NCBI GenBank assembly: GCA_029263395.1 | Contig: JAJCXO010000025.1 | Span: 1 to 64,000 of the forward strand | DNA: 64,000 nucleotides | Source of the DNA: Acidobacteriota bacterium | GTDB taxonomy: Bacteria > Acidobacteriota > Thermoanaerobaculia > Multivoradales > J023 | Direction: 5' to 3' | Part shown: in pieces, positions 42,291-51,816 of the stretch | How the letters are laid out: every line of letters starts with the position of its first letter | Position numbering within the stretch: the stretch's first letter is position 1 | Translations under genes and position numbers: made by a program | The notes under the pieces: model-generated | The model's database searches: none | Told to the model about the DNA's origin: nothing | Seen by the model: only the letters and a program-made list of their open reading frames with translations

Positions 42291-43256
42291 ATGGAACCGA
42301 CAACACCCAGGCTTGCCAGCCGCAGCCTTGCCGATGTGATGCGCTGGTCGAGGTCCGCGAGTGCGCCAGACGGTCGACCTTCAGCCCAGCCGGAAGCAGC
42401 TGTGGTTGCCCCCAATCCGGTGCGTCCAGCCCAGGTCGACATTTGGCAACGACACTACAACCTCTCGACCGAGCCCTTCGCTTTGACCCCGGATCCAGAA
42501 TTCCTATTTCCCAGCGCCGCCCACACCGAGGCGATGGCCGGGCTCAAACTTGGTCTGTGGGAGCGCCGAGGTCTGTTGGTGATGGTCGGCGAGGTCGGCA
42601 CCGGCAAGACAACCTTGGTTTATTCGCTGCTCAGCCAGCTTGATCCCCAGATTGAGACATCCTATTTGTCAAACACTTTGTTGTCCTTCGAAGAGCTACT
42701 ACAGAACGCCCTCCAGGATTTCGGCGTCACCACAACGAGCCGCAACCGTCTGGACCTGCAGACTGCCCTCAACACTTTTCTGCGGGACTGCGCCAACCGT
42801 GGCAAAACCGCCGCGCTGGTGATCGACGAAGCCCAAAATCTGACCGACGAAGTGTTTGAGCAGTTGCGGCTCCTACTCAACTTCGAAACCTACAAGTCCA
42901 AGTTGCTGCAGATCCTACTCGCCGGTCAGCCAGAATTGGCGGCCAAGCTGAGACAACCCAATCTGCGCCAAATCGGCGACCGCGTAGCCGTACGCTGCGG
43001 CCTCGGCCCCTTGAGCTCGACCGAAGCCCGCGCCTACATCGAACATCGCTTAACCACTGCCGGTGGATCGCTACGTCTCTTCACCCGGCCTGCTCTGGGT
43101 TTGCTGATCCGCAAAGCACGCGGGATTCCGCGGCGGATCAACATTCTGGCGCACAACGCGATGCTTTTTGCTTATGGCCGCGAGATCGACCGAGTCGACC
43201 GCGCCACCATGGCACAAGCAGTGCGCGAGCTTCAGGGATCCTTGGCCACCCCATGA
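42291..43256 (+). CDS. ExeA/GspA-type AAA ATPase of the polysaccharide locus
   Basis: This 321-aa protein has a Walker A VGEVGTGKTTL near residue 98 and a Walker B LVIDEAQNL near 183. The opening YNLSTEPFALTPDPEFLF is diagnostic for the ExeA/MshM-like ATPases linked to XrtA/PEP-CTERM polysaccharide loci. It probably helps assembly or positioning of the export machinery. It overlaps the following gene by 4 nt (ATGA). Confidence 0.9.
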   Translation: MEPTTPRLASRSLADVMRWSRSASAPDGRPSAQPEAAVVAPNPVRPAQVDIWQRHYNLSTEPFALTPDPEFLFPSAAHTEAMAGLKLGLWERRGLLVMVGEVGTGKTTLVYSLLSQLDPQIETSYLSNTLLSFEELLQNALQDFGVTTTSRNRLDLQTALNTFLRDCANRGKTAALVIDEAQNLTDEVFEQLRLLLNFETYKSKLLQILLAGQPELAAKLRQPNLRQIGDRVAVRCGLGPLSSTEARAYIEHRLTTAGGSLRLFTRPALGLLIRKARGIPRRINILAHNAMLFAYGREIDRVDRATMAQAVRELQGSLATP

Positions 43257-44053
43257 GTAACTACTTTCGAGCCTTGCTGCGGCTGGAGAAAGAATCCGCA
43301 GCGCCGCAACAGACGGTGCCAACACATACGGTACCTCCACAACCAGGTTCCACCGAACACGACAGGTTCGACGAACTGCCGATGGACGACGGACTCGCCG
43401 GGACCAGGCCGTCTTACGATCTCAACTCGGCCAAGAAGCAGAATGCCCACGCTGCGTTGCTCGACGCGTTACGCGCAGTCTCCGGCAGAGCACAGACTCC
43501 AACAATCGTCATCGCGGGAATGGCTCGCAGCGACGCGGTCGGCGAGGTCATCAATGGCATTGCCAGCCAAGCCGCCCTGCGAGGTGTTGGTGTCCAAATT
43601 GGCGACGTTGTGGTGTCGACCACCCACCGCATCCTGAGCACCCGGGAAGGTACCCCGGAACCTCGCGGTCTCGATTTTGAAGGCCAACCACTGACAGCCA
43701 GAACATCCCTCGATCTAGAGCTCTCTGCTCCCGCGACTCAGGAAGCGCTCAAGAAGTGGTTTGTCAGTGCCGGCGCCGGCTACGATCTGCTCATTGTTGC
43801 CGCACCGCCATTGCTGAGCTCGGTGGATGCGGCTTTGGTCGCCCGAGCTTGCGATGGCCTGGTACTGGTCGGCGAACCCCTGGTCACCCTGCGGGACGAA
43901 TTCGAGATCGCGGTCGAACGCGCAAGGTCTTCGGGCTGTCGCGTCCTCGGCCTGGTGATGAACGACAACCGAGAATGGCTGCCACGCTTCCTCAGTCGCC
44001 TGTTTGGCACCTACCCGCGATCGATTCTGCCAATCGAGAAAGAGTCGAGCTGA
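43253..44053 (+). CDS. CpsD/BY-kinase-like protein lacking a Walker A motif
   Basis: The 266-aa protein has the size and layout of the cytoplasmic tyrosine kinase (CpsD/ParA-like) found in such loci. The Walker B-like block is retained as YDLLIVAAPPLLSSVDAALV, followed by DGLVLVGEPLVT, and the end resembles CpsD C-termini. The Walker A position reads VIAGMARSDAVGEVING, which has no GKT/S. It probably cannot bind ATP in the normal way. It might be a pseudoenzyme partner of the Wzz-like protein. The Tyr-rich tail of BY kinases is also absent. Confidence 0.7.
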   Translation: MSNYFRALLRLEKESAAPQQTVPTHTVPPQPGSTEHDRFDELPMDDGLAGTRPSYDLNSAKKQNAHAALLDALRAVSGRAQTPTIVIAGMARSDAVGEVINGIASQAALRGVGVQIGDVVVSTTHRILSTREGTPEPRGLDFEGQPLTARTSLDLELSAPATQEALKKWFVSAGAGYDLLIVAAPPLLSSVDAALVARACDGLVLVGEPLVTLRDEFEIAVERARSSGCRVLGLVMNDNREWLPRFLSRLFGTYPRSILPIEKESS

Positions 44054-44059
44054 CCTGCC

Positions 44060-45391
44060 ATGCTGACCATGCAGTTTCTGGGCGTCCTGGGCGCTCTGGC
44101 CTTACTGCTCATTGTGCTGGCACCGTTCTACGGTTTGGTCATGTTGGATCTGGTGATGGTTCCGATCGTCGAGCCTTGGTACTTCGGGAACACCCTCTTC
44201 GACCCCAGCGACTTGATGATCGTCTGTTTTGGCCTGGCGTTGGTGTTACGCGGCAAGTTCTCGCCCGCCCTGCTGTTTAAGAACGCGCCATACTTTACGA
44301 CTTGGCTGCTGCTCGGGATCGTACTCTGCGTCTCCTATCTGGCTTCGCCGCTCAATGCCGAAGCCCTGACCAATCCCGCCCGCGCCGGCTACCAGCTCTA
44401 TCGGTACTGCTTCAAACTCTTGCTCTACTACCCGATCTGCCTGCTCGTGCTGCGCGACCTCCGCAGTGTGCGTATAGTGCTGATCGCGGCGGTGGTCGGC
44501 GCCGATCTCTGTGCGGCTAAAGCGATCTTCCAAGGGTACCGCGGCGACTTTGAACCCCCCGGACCGTTCGACACCGGCAACGAGCTGGCGGCGGTTTTGA
44601 TCGTGCCCTTCATTGTCGCCCTTGCTGGCCTGATCTTCCCAACTTCGCTCAAACATCGGCTGTTTTCAGGCGCCAGCCTGGTGCTGATGACGCGGGCCGT
44701 TTTGTTCTCAGCCTCGCGTGGCGGCATGGTGGCAATCATCGCTGCTGCTGGCTTCTTTGGTGCCCTCGCTTTTCTGCTCCCTGAAGGCCGACGACGGTTG
44801 ATCAAGCTAGCCCCCTGGGTAGCAGCAGCACCTCTGCTGCTGCTGGTCATACGTCCCGATCTGCTCAATCGACCGACGGTGCAACATGCCATCACCCTCA
44901 CTGAGGGCCACAAGACCGCCAACATGCAATGGCGTATTCTCGAACGGTGGCCACACTTCATCGCCATCGCCATGGATCACCCATTGCTCGGCACTGGCAC
45001 CTACATCGACGAGAGCCTGAGCCTCAAGGCCAACACGCCTCACAATGGCTACATCGCGATCGCGGTCAAATATGGTTTCATCGCGCTCGCGCTTTTCCTA
45101 CTCTTCATCTACCGTGTGTTACGCGATTGCCTACGGATCTACCGACGATCGTCAAACCTCGAAGACCGCGTGTTCTTTCTGATGTTTGCCGCGGCCATCG
45201 TCGGCTTGGTCATGCACAATCTGGTCGAGACGACCTGGCCCGAGAACATCATCATGAAGTACTTCTGGATGATCAGCGCAGTCAGCGCCGCCTACACGCA
45301 TCTTTGGCGGACCTCGGACCCAGCGACACCATCCAAGCGCTCCTCTTGGGCAGCCGGCAGCAAACCGCGCCTGGCATCCCAAGCAACGTGA
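44060..45391 (+). CDS. O-antigen ligase/polymerase-like membrane protein (Wzy/WaaL)
   Basis: The 443-aa protein has about eleven hydrophobic helices. The periplasmic loop between residues 280 and 330 contains LERWPHFIAIAMDHPLLGTG and HNGYIAIAVKYGF, the H-N/G pattern conserved in WaaL/Wzy. It would polymerise or ligate lipid-linked repeat units. A second gene of this family lies at 60548-61837. Confidence 0.88.
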   Translation: MLTMQFLGVLGALALLLIVLAPFYGLVMLDLVMVPIVEPWYFGNTLFDPSDLMIVCFGLALVLRGKFSPALLFKNAPYFTTWLLLGIVLCVSYLASPLNAEALTNPARAGYQLYRYCFKLLLYYPICLLVLRDLRSVRIVLIAAVVGADLCAAKAIFQGYRGDFEPPGPFDTGNELAAVLIVPFIVALAGLIFPTSLKHRLFSGASLVLMTRAVLFSASRGGMVAIIAAAGFFGALAFLLPEGRRRLIKLAPWVAAAPLLLLVIRPDLLNRPTVQHAITLTEGHKTANMQWRILERWPHFIAIAMDHPLLGTGTYIDESLSLKANTPHNGYIAIAVKYGFIALALFLLFIYRVLRDCLRIYRRSSNLEDRVFFLMFAAAIVGLVMHNLVETTWPENIIMKYFWMISAVSAAYTHLWRTSDPATPSKRSSWAAGSKPRLASQAT

Positions 45392-45434
45392 CGCTAAGTC
45401 CCGTCACGACAGCCATCTACCGGAGCCTACTGTC

Positions 45435-46607
45435 ATGCGCATCGGCTTGATAGCACCCGAGCTGCCACCTGATGTGGGCGGTATGGCTGAGTTCTCGCGC
45501 GGTCTCGCGAGTGCTCTCGGCGCTACGTCCGATGTCGACCTAGTGACGCTACCCGATCATGCCTTACCGTCGGCCGAGATCACACAACATCCCGTCCTGA
45601 CCGGCTGGCTGCCTCGAGATGCCGGTTTTCTCGCCAACCTCGCAAGCCAACATCGGATCGACGCTTGGCTCGCCCTCAACGCCGGTCTCGCACCTTTGGC
45701 CCGCCGACTCGAAACACCATGTTTTGTCTTCTTCATGGGCAATGACTTTCTCAATCCCTGGATCTCCTACGGTGCAGGTTGGTTGGAGCGATTTCAGCGC
45801 CCTTATGTGGCCCCACTGCGTTACCACCTGCGGCGGGCAGCAGTGCGACGGGCGGTGCCAGCCCTGCGCGGCTTGTTCTCGATCAGCCGAAGTACGTCCC
45901 AGTTGATGACACAGCACCTGGCCGTCGACCCTGGAGAGATCGAGTTGCATCCCCCCGGCGTCGACGACGCATTTTTCCAGCCCGGCACCGCAGGCCAGGA
46001 TCCGACGCTGAGGCTGCTCACCGTGGCACGCCTCAGTCGCTACAACCCACGCAAAAACGTCGACGGTGTCCTGCAAGCCTTGAGTCAAGTTTCGCCCGAA
46101 ATACCGTGGCGTTACACCGTGGTTGGCGGCGGTGACGACCTGCCCCGCTTGCGAGCTCTGGCCCGTGAACTGGCGATTGAAGATCGGGTTGCTTTCCGCG
46201 GAAGGGTCGACAAGGCGGAGTTGCTGTCTTGTTATGCTGACGCCGATCTCTTCATCTTGGCTGCCCGTGCGTCGGGCAAGGACGTCGAGGGTTTTGGGAT
46301 CGTTTACCTAGAGGCCGCTGCGGCTGGCGTACCCGCGCTCGCTAGTCAGGCTGGTGGCGCCACGGATGCGGTGGTGGACGGCGAGACCGGTGTGGTGATT
46401 GCTGAGTCTTCACCTCAGGCCATTGCTGGTGGCATAAGGCGTTTCGTCCGCAACCGTCCAACCTATAGCGCAACTCGGGTGCGCGAATTTGCCGAACACT
46501 TCCGGTGGGCGAAGGTTGCCGCCGGCGTCCAACGTTCGATCGCCGCCAGTCTCACCCAATCTGGCACCGAACCGACACATCCATGGTCTGCCGATCGCGT
46601 CGCATGA
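45435..46607 (+). CDS. GT4 glycosyltransferase
   Basis: The 390-aa GT-B enzyme begins MRIGLIAPELPPDVGGMAEF. The donor-site region has VGGGDDLPRL, VAFRGRV, and EGFGIVYLEAAAAGVPALA with the EGFGxxxxE motif (ExxxxxxxE type). Family 4 enzymes use nucleotide sugars with retention of configuration. Its stop overlaps the next gene's ATG (ATGA), so the two enzymes are probably made together. Confidence 0.92.
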   Translation: MRIGLIAPELPPDVGGMAEFSRGLASALGATSDVDLVTLPDHALPSAEITQHPVLTGWLPRDAGFLANLASQHRIDAWLALNAGLAPLARRLETPCFVFFMGNDFLNPWISYGAGWLERFQRPYVAPLRYHLRRAAVRRAVPALRGLFSISRSTSQLMTQHLAVDPGEIELHPPGVDDAFFQPGTAGQDPTLRLLTVARLSRYNPRKNVDGVLQALSQVSPEIPWRYTVVGGGDDLPRLRALARELAIEDRVAFRGRVDKAELLSCYADADLFILAARASGKDVEGFGIVYLEAAAAGVPALASQAGGATDAVVDGETGVVIAESSPQAIAGGIRRFVRNRPTYSATRVREFAEHFRWAKVAAGVQRSIAASLTQSGTEPTHPWSADRVA

Positions 46608-47791
46608 CGATGCCCTATCGGGCCACGATGCCTTCTCCGAACACGAAGCCCACCAGAGACACGATGCCCTCTACAGACAGGGTACGCGTTGCGCATTGTA
46701 TCCACGGACTCGGATTGGGAGGTGCGCAAAAAGTCATCGCAGCGCTGGTGCGCGGGCGCCAGGACGATCGGCTGGAGTATTTTGTCTATTCGTGTACCGG
46801 GGGTGTACATCATGAGGAGATTGCAGCGGCGGGTGCAACCGTCCGCATCCTGCCTCGCCATCTGCCCAAGCTCGATCCGCTGTGGGCTATCAAGCTCGGT
46901 AACCGAATGCGACGCGACCGAATCAACCTGGTGCACACGCATCTCTTCGGCGATACCCTGCACGGGTCCTTGGCCGCCCAACTCGCCGGGCGGCTGCCGA
47001 TGATCATGACCCTGCACATCGGCCCCGAAGGGCTCCGCGGTCTACAACCAAGAGGCTACAGATGGCTGATGCGGCGAGCCGCCCGCGTTGTCAGCTGTTC
47101 GCGGGCGGTTGGTCTAGCTTTTAGTGATGCTGGGCTCGCCGATGACGTCCACATCAAGGCGATCCCCAACGGTATCGAACTGCCGGAGCGACGGCCGCCG
47201 AACGCTGGCCGGCTGCATCAACTACGTCAACGTCTCGGAATCGAACCGGACACCGTGTTGTTCGCCAGTATCGGACGCCTCGAAGCCCAAAAGGCGCACG
47301 GCGACTTGATTGCAGCCTTCGCCCGTTTGCCAGCAGCGATCGCCGCCCGCGCTCAGTTGGTCGTCCTAGGGACCGGGCCGCTTGATGCCGAACTCCGACG
47401 GCAAGCGGCCAACGCCGGCCTCGGCGACCGCGTACGATTTGCCGGTTTCCGCAAGGATGTGCCGGAGCTGCTACCCGCTATCGACGCCGTCGTATTCAGC
47501 TCCCTTTACGAAGGTCTGCCGGTCGCCCTGCTAGAGGCGATGGCGACCGCCCGCTGCATCGTGACTACTGACGTTCCAGGAATTATCGAGGCGGCCCGTC
47601 ACGACCGCGAAGCCCTGGTTTCACCACGCAGCAACCCGGACGAGCTCGCTAAGGTGCTAACTCGTGTAGTCGAGGATTCGGCCCTCCGGGAGCGTTTGGC
47701 AGCGGCGGCACAACAACGTTTTCGTCAACGCTTTACTGCTGCGGCCATGGTGCGCAGCTATGAAGCACTTTATGATGACCTGCAATCCTGA
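46604..47791 (+). CDS. GT4 glycosyltransferase with repetitive N-terminus
   Basis: The start at 46604 forms ATGA with the previous stop and gives 396 aa. The first 25 residues are a degenerate six-residue repeat (TMPYRA, TMPSPN, TKPTRD, TMPSTD). The enzyme proper starts after them at VRVAHCIHGLGLGGAQKV. The GT4 donor motifs are FASIGRLEAQKAH, LVVLGTGPL and SSLYEGLPVALLEAMA (ExxxxxxxE). An internal ATG at 46664 would skip the repeats. It makes or extends the lipid-linked sugar unit. Confidence 0.9.
   Translation: MTMPYRATMPSPNTKPTRDTMPSTDRVRVAHCIHGLGLGGAQKVIAALVRGRQDDRLEYFVYSCTGGVHHEEIAAAGATVRILPRHLPKLDPLWAIKLGNRMRRDRINLVHTHLFGDTLHGSLAAQLAGRLPMIMTLHIGPEGLRGLQPRGYRWLMRRAARVVSCSRAVGLAFSDAGLADDVHIKAIPNGIELPERRPPNAGRLHQLRQRLGIEPDTVLFASIGRLEAQKAHGDLIAAFARLPAAIAARAQLVVLGTGPLDAELRRQAANAGLGDRVRFAGFRKDVPELLPAIDAVVFSSLYEGLPVALLEAMATARCIVTTDVPGIIEAARHDREALVSPRSNPDELAKVLTRVVEDSALRERLAAAAQQRFRQRFTAAAMVRSYEALYDDLQS
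46607..46678 (+). repeat. 18-bp tandem array at the start of a glycosyltransferase gene
   Basis: Four 18-nt units begin at 46607, 46625, 46643 and 46661, each starting acga(t/a)gcc. Units 1, 2 and 4 contain an in-frame ATG; unit 3 has AAG instead. The gene thus has several candidate start codons in one frame (46604, 46610, 46628, 46664). The period is a multiple of three, so it is translated as a peptide repeat. Confidence 0.8.
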
Positions 47792-47828
47792 TCTGCTAGA
47801 CAGTTCTCCGTTGTGAAGGAAATCACCC

Positions 47829-49121
47829 TTGGATTCGAGCCCCCAAGTCGCCTTGCGGCGGGTGCCCCTGGTTATCGGCATCGCCGGTGTGTTGACCAGC
47901 CTGCTGCTGTCCCCACCAGCCTTCTCGCGCTGGTTTGCGATGTCGTTCCTGCTCGCTCATGAAACCAAGATCTTGTGGCTCGGCTGTGGCCTGCTGCTAG
48001 TGACATCGATCTACGTCGCGTTCAACACCACCAAGCGCCGGCTCGACATAGCTGCCTTGCTCTTCGCCCTATTGATGCTGCTCGCTCTCGAGCTTGGTGC
48101 ACGCCTTGTCGTCGCGCAGACGAATCCGGATGCCAAGCTACGCTTGGCCAAACTCGCCAACCGTACCTACCCCGAGCTGATGGCCTACAAGGGGCATCCT
48201 TTCTTGCAGTTTACAGGCAACCCATCACGTACCGTGGTCGAAGATCGAGTGTTGGGGGAGCTCTCCTCCTTCAACAACCTGGGCTTTCTCGGATCCGATA
48301 TTGAGGCCATCAAGCCACCGGGAGTGATCCGCATTGCCGCCCTCGGCGGATCGACAACGGCTAGTGGCTACCCCGCTGTGCTGCAGGCCTTGTTGAACGA
48401 GCACCCAAATACCTATGAGCACCGTTTCGAGGTCCTAAACTTTGGCCAAGGCTGGTATTCCACCGCTCACTCACTGGTTAATCTGGTACTCAACGTGCTC
48501 GATCTCACCCCCGATATCATCGTCATTCACCACGCCTGGAACGACAAGTCCGTCCGTGATGCCGGTGACCTCTTCCGCAGCGACTACTCCCATGCATTGA
48601 GCAACCTTCAGGTCCCCAACATCCCTGATCGCCATCTCATTCGCGCCAGCATCTGGTACCGCTACTTCAAACATAAACTTACCCTCGAACCCTCGTGGGC
48701 CTTCCTCGACCATGCAACCGTCACCGACCAAGGTCGCAAGGGTGGCAAGAGTTACGACAATCTCGACGAACTGAAACCCTACCGTCGTAATATCACCATG
48801 ATGATCGATCTCGCCCATCTCAGAGGTATCGAAGTTGTCCTAACCACCATGCCCCGTTCCCAGGATCCCGAAGCCAAGGACGCCAGTGTCGCGCCTCACA
48901 TCGACCAATGTAACGACATCATTCGTCAGATTGCCGCAGCCTACCCTGACGTCTTTTTCGTCGACCTGGATCGCCTGATGACCGGCACCATGGAGCACGT
49001 TTTCCTCGACCTCGGCCATGTCGATGCAGAAGGTCGTCGAGTGAAAGCAGAGGCTGTTGGCAAAGCGGTCCTAGAAGCCCTGCGCCCAGTGCGCGAGGCA
49101 TCGAACCAACCTATGAGCTGA
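47829..49121 (+). CDS. Membrane-anchored SGNH/GDSL-like hydrolase
   Basis: The 430-aa protein has two to three N-terminal helices (about 12-30, 39-58, 66-84). Then a soluble domain with the SGNH pattern follows: IAALGGSTTASGYP (nucleophile Ser in block I), NFGQGWYS (Gly block), HHAWND (Asn block) and DLGHVDAEGR (Asp-His block). Such enzymes remove or transfer acyl groups on exopolysaccharides. The start is a TTG at 47829, after a weak GGAA site; a GTG at 47862 is an alternative. It is the last gene of the plus-strand operon. Confidence 0.8.
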   Translation: MDSSPQVALRRVPLVIGIAGVLTSLLLSPPAFSRWFAMSFLLAHETKILWLGCGLLLVTSIYVAFNTTKRRLDIAALLFALLMLLALELGARLVVAQTNPDAKLRLAKLANRTYPELMAYKGHPFLQFTGNPSRTVVEDRVLGELSSFNNLGFLGSDIEAIKPPGVIRIAALGGSTTASGYPAVLQALLNEHPNTYEHRFEVLNFGQGWYSTAHSLVNLVLNVLDLTPDIIVIHHAWNDKSVRDAGDLFRSDYSHALSNLQVPNIPDRHLIRASIWYRYFKHKLTLEPSWAFLDHATVTDQGRKGGKSYDNLDELKPYRRNITMMIDLAHLRGIEVVLTTMPRSQDPEAKDASVAPHIDQCNDIIRQIAAAYPDVFFVDLDRLMTGTMEHVFLDLGHVDAEGRRVKAEAVGKAVLEALRPVREASNQPMS

Positions 49122-49192
49122 GATTGATTCCAGCGTAAACTGCGCCGAGCGACAACTTGCAACCAATCTCCGGTAGTTCGAGGTCCTCCAAC

Positions 49193-50299
49193 TTAATCCG
49201 CCAGGCGGCGAAACACCTCTTCCGTCCGTGCCGCGATTTTCGACCACGCCAGTTCTCCCAGCACCATCTCTGACGCCGCGTTCGACATCTCACGACGCTT
49301 GGTGTCGTCGGTGAGGACTTCGATCATCGCATCGGCCAATGCAGCAAGATCATCGGACTGGACAACTCGCCCGGTAACGCCGTCCCGCACCGCTTCCGGG
49401 ATACTGCCGACATCGGTGACAATCACCGGCTTACCGAAGACGTAGGCAATACGGACGATGCCGCTCTGGGAACCTTCGATATACGGTAAAACCACAACCG
49501 AGGCCTGCTGAAAGAGGCGCGCAACGTCTCGATTCGAGAGGTACCCTTCGTGCAACGTGCAATAGGCACTCGACGCAATCTCCTCCCGGTAGTTGTCCAG
49601 ATCTCCGCCGCGGCCGGCAATAACCAAGCGGAATTCAGTCACCTGAGGCGCGACCATCCTGGCCGCTTGCAAGAGATTGCCTAGGCCTTTGTAGCGATTA
49701 ATACGCCCAAAGAAGAGTACCGTGCGCCCAACCTCGGTGACTGACGTATCGATGCCATGTTTGAATACCGTATAACAACCATGGGGAATCGAAACAACAC
49801 GCCCATCGTCGAATCTGGAGGCTTCGATATAACACTTTCGAAGCCATTCACCGTGCAGGATCACCGCCGAGGCCCGACGCCGCAAGAATCGCCGAACATG
49901 AGCTCGTCGCGGCGGCTCCTGCGAGTCTTCCCCTGGATGTGTTGTCACGTCGTGCACGGTCAGTACCAACGGAGCCTTCGAACCCCAGCGCAAGCAGAAC
50001 GGTAGATAGGTTTGCGTCGCCTCGTGAACGTTGAGGACATCTGGATTCAGCCGTCGTAGCAGGCTGATGAGTTGTGCGATCGTCCACAACTGCCGCGGAT
50101 CCCGCAGCCCGTGCGGGCGATCATCGATCACATGCGCTGTCACCGACGGTGACAACAAGGCCAGCAGCTGATCTCCCACGGTCTCTCGAACGCGGTCCTT
50201 CTTGACAATGATGTCGACGTCGTGGCCCCGCTCAGCCAATGCGTTCGCCATCTCGACGAGGTACTCGACCCAGTTGAGCGACAGCAAGACAATTCTCAT
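49193..50299 (-). CDS. GT4 glycosyltransferase
   Basis: The ATG at 50299 has GAGGA 6 nt upstream and gives 368 aa (MRIVLLSLNWVEYLVEM); the longer frame overlaps the previous gene. GT-B/GT4 features include FFGRINRYKGLGNLL, LVIAGRGGDL and VLPYIEGSQSGIVRIAYVF, in place of the usual EGFG block (EGSQSG). It lies 10 nt after the AlgD-type dehydrogenase gene, so the sugar nucleotide made by that enzyme may be its donor. Confidence 0.9.
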   Translation of the reverse strand: MRIVLLSLNWVEYLVEMANALAERGHDVDIIVKKDRVRETVGDQLLALLSPSVTAHVIDDRPHGLRDPRQLWTIAQLISLLRRLNPDVLNVHEATQTYLPFCLRWGSKAPLVLTVHDVTTHPGEDSQEPPRRAHVRRFLRRRASAVILHGEWLRKCYIEASRFDDGRVVSIPHGCYTVFKHGIDTSVTEVGRTVLFFGRINRYKGLGNLLQAARMVAPQVTEFRLVIAGRGGDLDNYREEIASSAYCTLHEGYLSNRDVARLFQQASVVVLPYIEGSQSGIVRIAYVFGKPVIVTDVGSIPEAVRDGVTGRVVQSDDLAALADAMIEVLTDDTKRREMSNAASEMVLGELAWSKIAARTEEVFRRLAD

Positions 50300-50309
50300 T
50301 GGCCGTCCT

Positions 50310-51620
50310 CTACCAACAGATACCGTGGTAGTGCTCCGGCGGAGCGTCGCGCAACAGGCCGACAAGATCGATCACGATACGATCGCTGACATCGCCCCGG
50401 GCCACCCGCTTGAAGTCTGAATCCGGTGTGGTCACCACCAACACCTCGGCAAAAGCCTCCACCTCTGCAATCGACGCACGCATCAGGCTCGAGATATGTG
50501 GAATCTCTTGTTCAATGTAAGTACGGTTGGCGCCGACGAGGCGGGCCAACAAAACGTTTTTGTCGTAAATCGCCAAGTCGAAGCCTTTGCCGATCAGCAT
50601 CTCCGCGAGTTGCACTGCGGGACTTTCACGTAAGTCGTCGGTTCCAGCCTTGAAACTCAACCCGAGTAAGCCAATTTTTCGCTTGCCGGTTTGACGGACA
50701 AGGCGTAGGGCAAGATCCTTTTGCAGCTCGTTGCTAGGCAGAATCGAACGTAATACCGGCACATCAACATCGCGGGTGCGAGCGTGATGAAGCAAGGCCC
50801 GCAAGTCCTTGGGTAGACACGAGCCGCCAAACGCCGCACCCGGTTTGAGATAAGTCGGCGCCAGATTGAGCTTGGTGTCGAGGCAAAAGTCCTCCATCAC
50901 CGCACGGGCATCGATACCAGCGCTCTTACAGATGTTGCCGATCTCGTTACCAAACGTGATCTTGAGCGCATGAAAGGCATTGTCGACGTATTTCAACATT
51001 TCGGCATGCCGCAGGGTGTTGCGGACCAAGGGCGCCTCGATCCCTTCATAGGCAGCGAGCACCACATCACCGCTGCGCTCGTCGAGTGCGCCGATGACGA
51101 TCCGCGGCGGATCGTGGAAGTCCTCGAGCGATGAGCCTTCGCGCAGAAACTCCGGATTCATCGCCACTCCGAAGTGTTCTCCCGCCCGCCTGCCGGACTC
51201 CGATTCCAGCAGCGGTATCAACTGCTCGTCCACCGTGCCGGGCAACATAGTGCTGCGAAAGGCGACCACATGATAGCTGGGATGCTCACCCAGGGCTGCG
51301 CCGATCTCCCGGGTCACCCGCTGCACATAGGTCAGGCCGAGGGCACCATTCTCTTGGCTCGGTGTACCGACACAAATCAACGACAACTCAGATTGCTGGA
51401 TCGCCTCACCGATATCTTGGGTGGCCCGCAGCTGGCCTGCATCAACTGCCTCAGCCAAGGCCTCGTTTAGACCAGGTTCGATCACCGGACTGCGACCGGA
51501 GTTGATCGCGTCCACTTTGACCGGATTGACATCAACTCCGATCACCCGATGGCCGGCAACTGCAAGGCACGCCGCCGAGACCGTACCAACATACCCCAGC
51601 CCGACGATCGAGATGTCCAT
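50310..51620 (-). CDS. algD: GDP-mannose 6-dehydrogenase-like nucleotide-sugar dehydrogenase (AlgD type)
   Basis: The 436-aa enzyme converts a nucleotide hexose into its uronic acid with two NAD+. The Rossmann motif VGLGYVGTVSAACLA is followed by VGTPSQENGALGL. The catalytic elements NPEFLREGSSLEDF and GGSCLPKDL (active Cys) are present, and the length matches AlgD. The FLREGSSLEDFHDPP segment is the AlgD-like version, in contrast to the other dehydrogenase at 58616. GDP-mannuronate is therefore likely, but the substrate is not proved by sequence. Confidence 0.85.
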   Translation of the reverse strand: MDISIVGLGYVGTVSAACLAVAGHRVIGVDVNPVKVDAINSGRSPVIEPGLNEALAEAVDAGQLRATQDIGEAIQQSELSLICVGTPSQENGALGLTYVQRVTREIGAALGEHPSYHVVAFRSTMLPGTVDEQLIPLLESESGRRAGEHFGVAMNPEFLREGSSLEDFHDPPRIVIGALDERSGDVVLAAYEGIEAPLVRNTLRHAEMLKYVDNAFHALKITFGNEIGNICKSAGIDARAVMEDFCLDTKLNLAPTYLKPGAAFGGSCLPKDLRALLHHARTRDVDVPVLRSILPSNELQKDLALRLVRQTGKRKIGLLGLSFKAGTDDLRESPAVQLAEMLIGKGFDLAIYDKNVLLARLVGANRTYIEQEIPHISSLMRASIAEVEAFAEVLVVTTPDSDFKRVARGDVSDRIVIDLVGLLRDAPPEHYHGICW

Positions 51621-51816
51621 ATAAAGCTCCTACAGCGGCCGGGCATGCCCAGAATCAGAGCCATATTGCGGCGTCGCGAAGGCCGAAATTCTACACCGGT
51701 GACCATCCGTCGTCAATCAAACCACGATGGGCAGCGTACCCCCACCATGACATAATTCACTACCCGACTTCAGACCGCCAGATCGGCTTCACAACCAGTC
51801 TTTCCGGCTCAAAATC

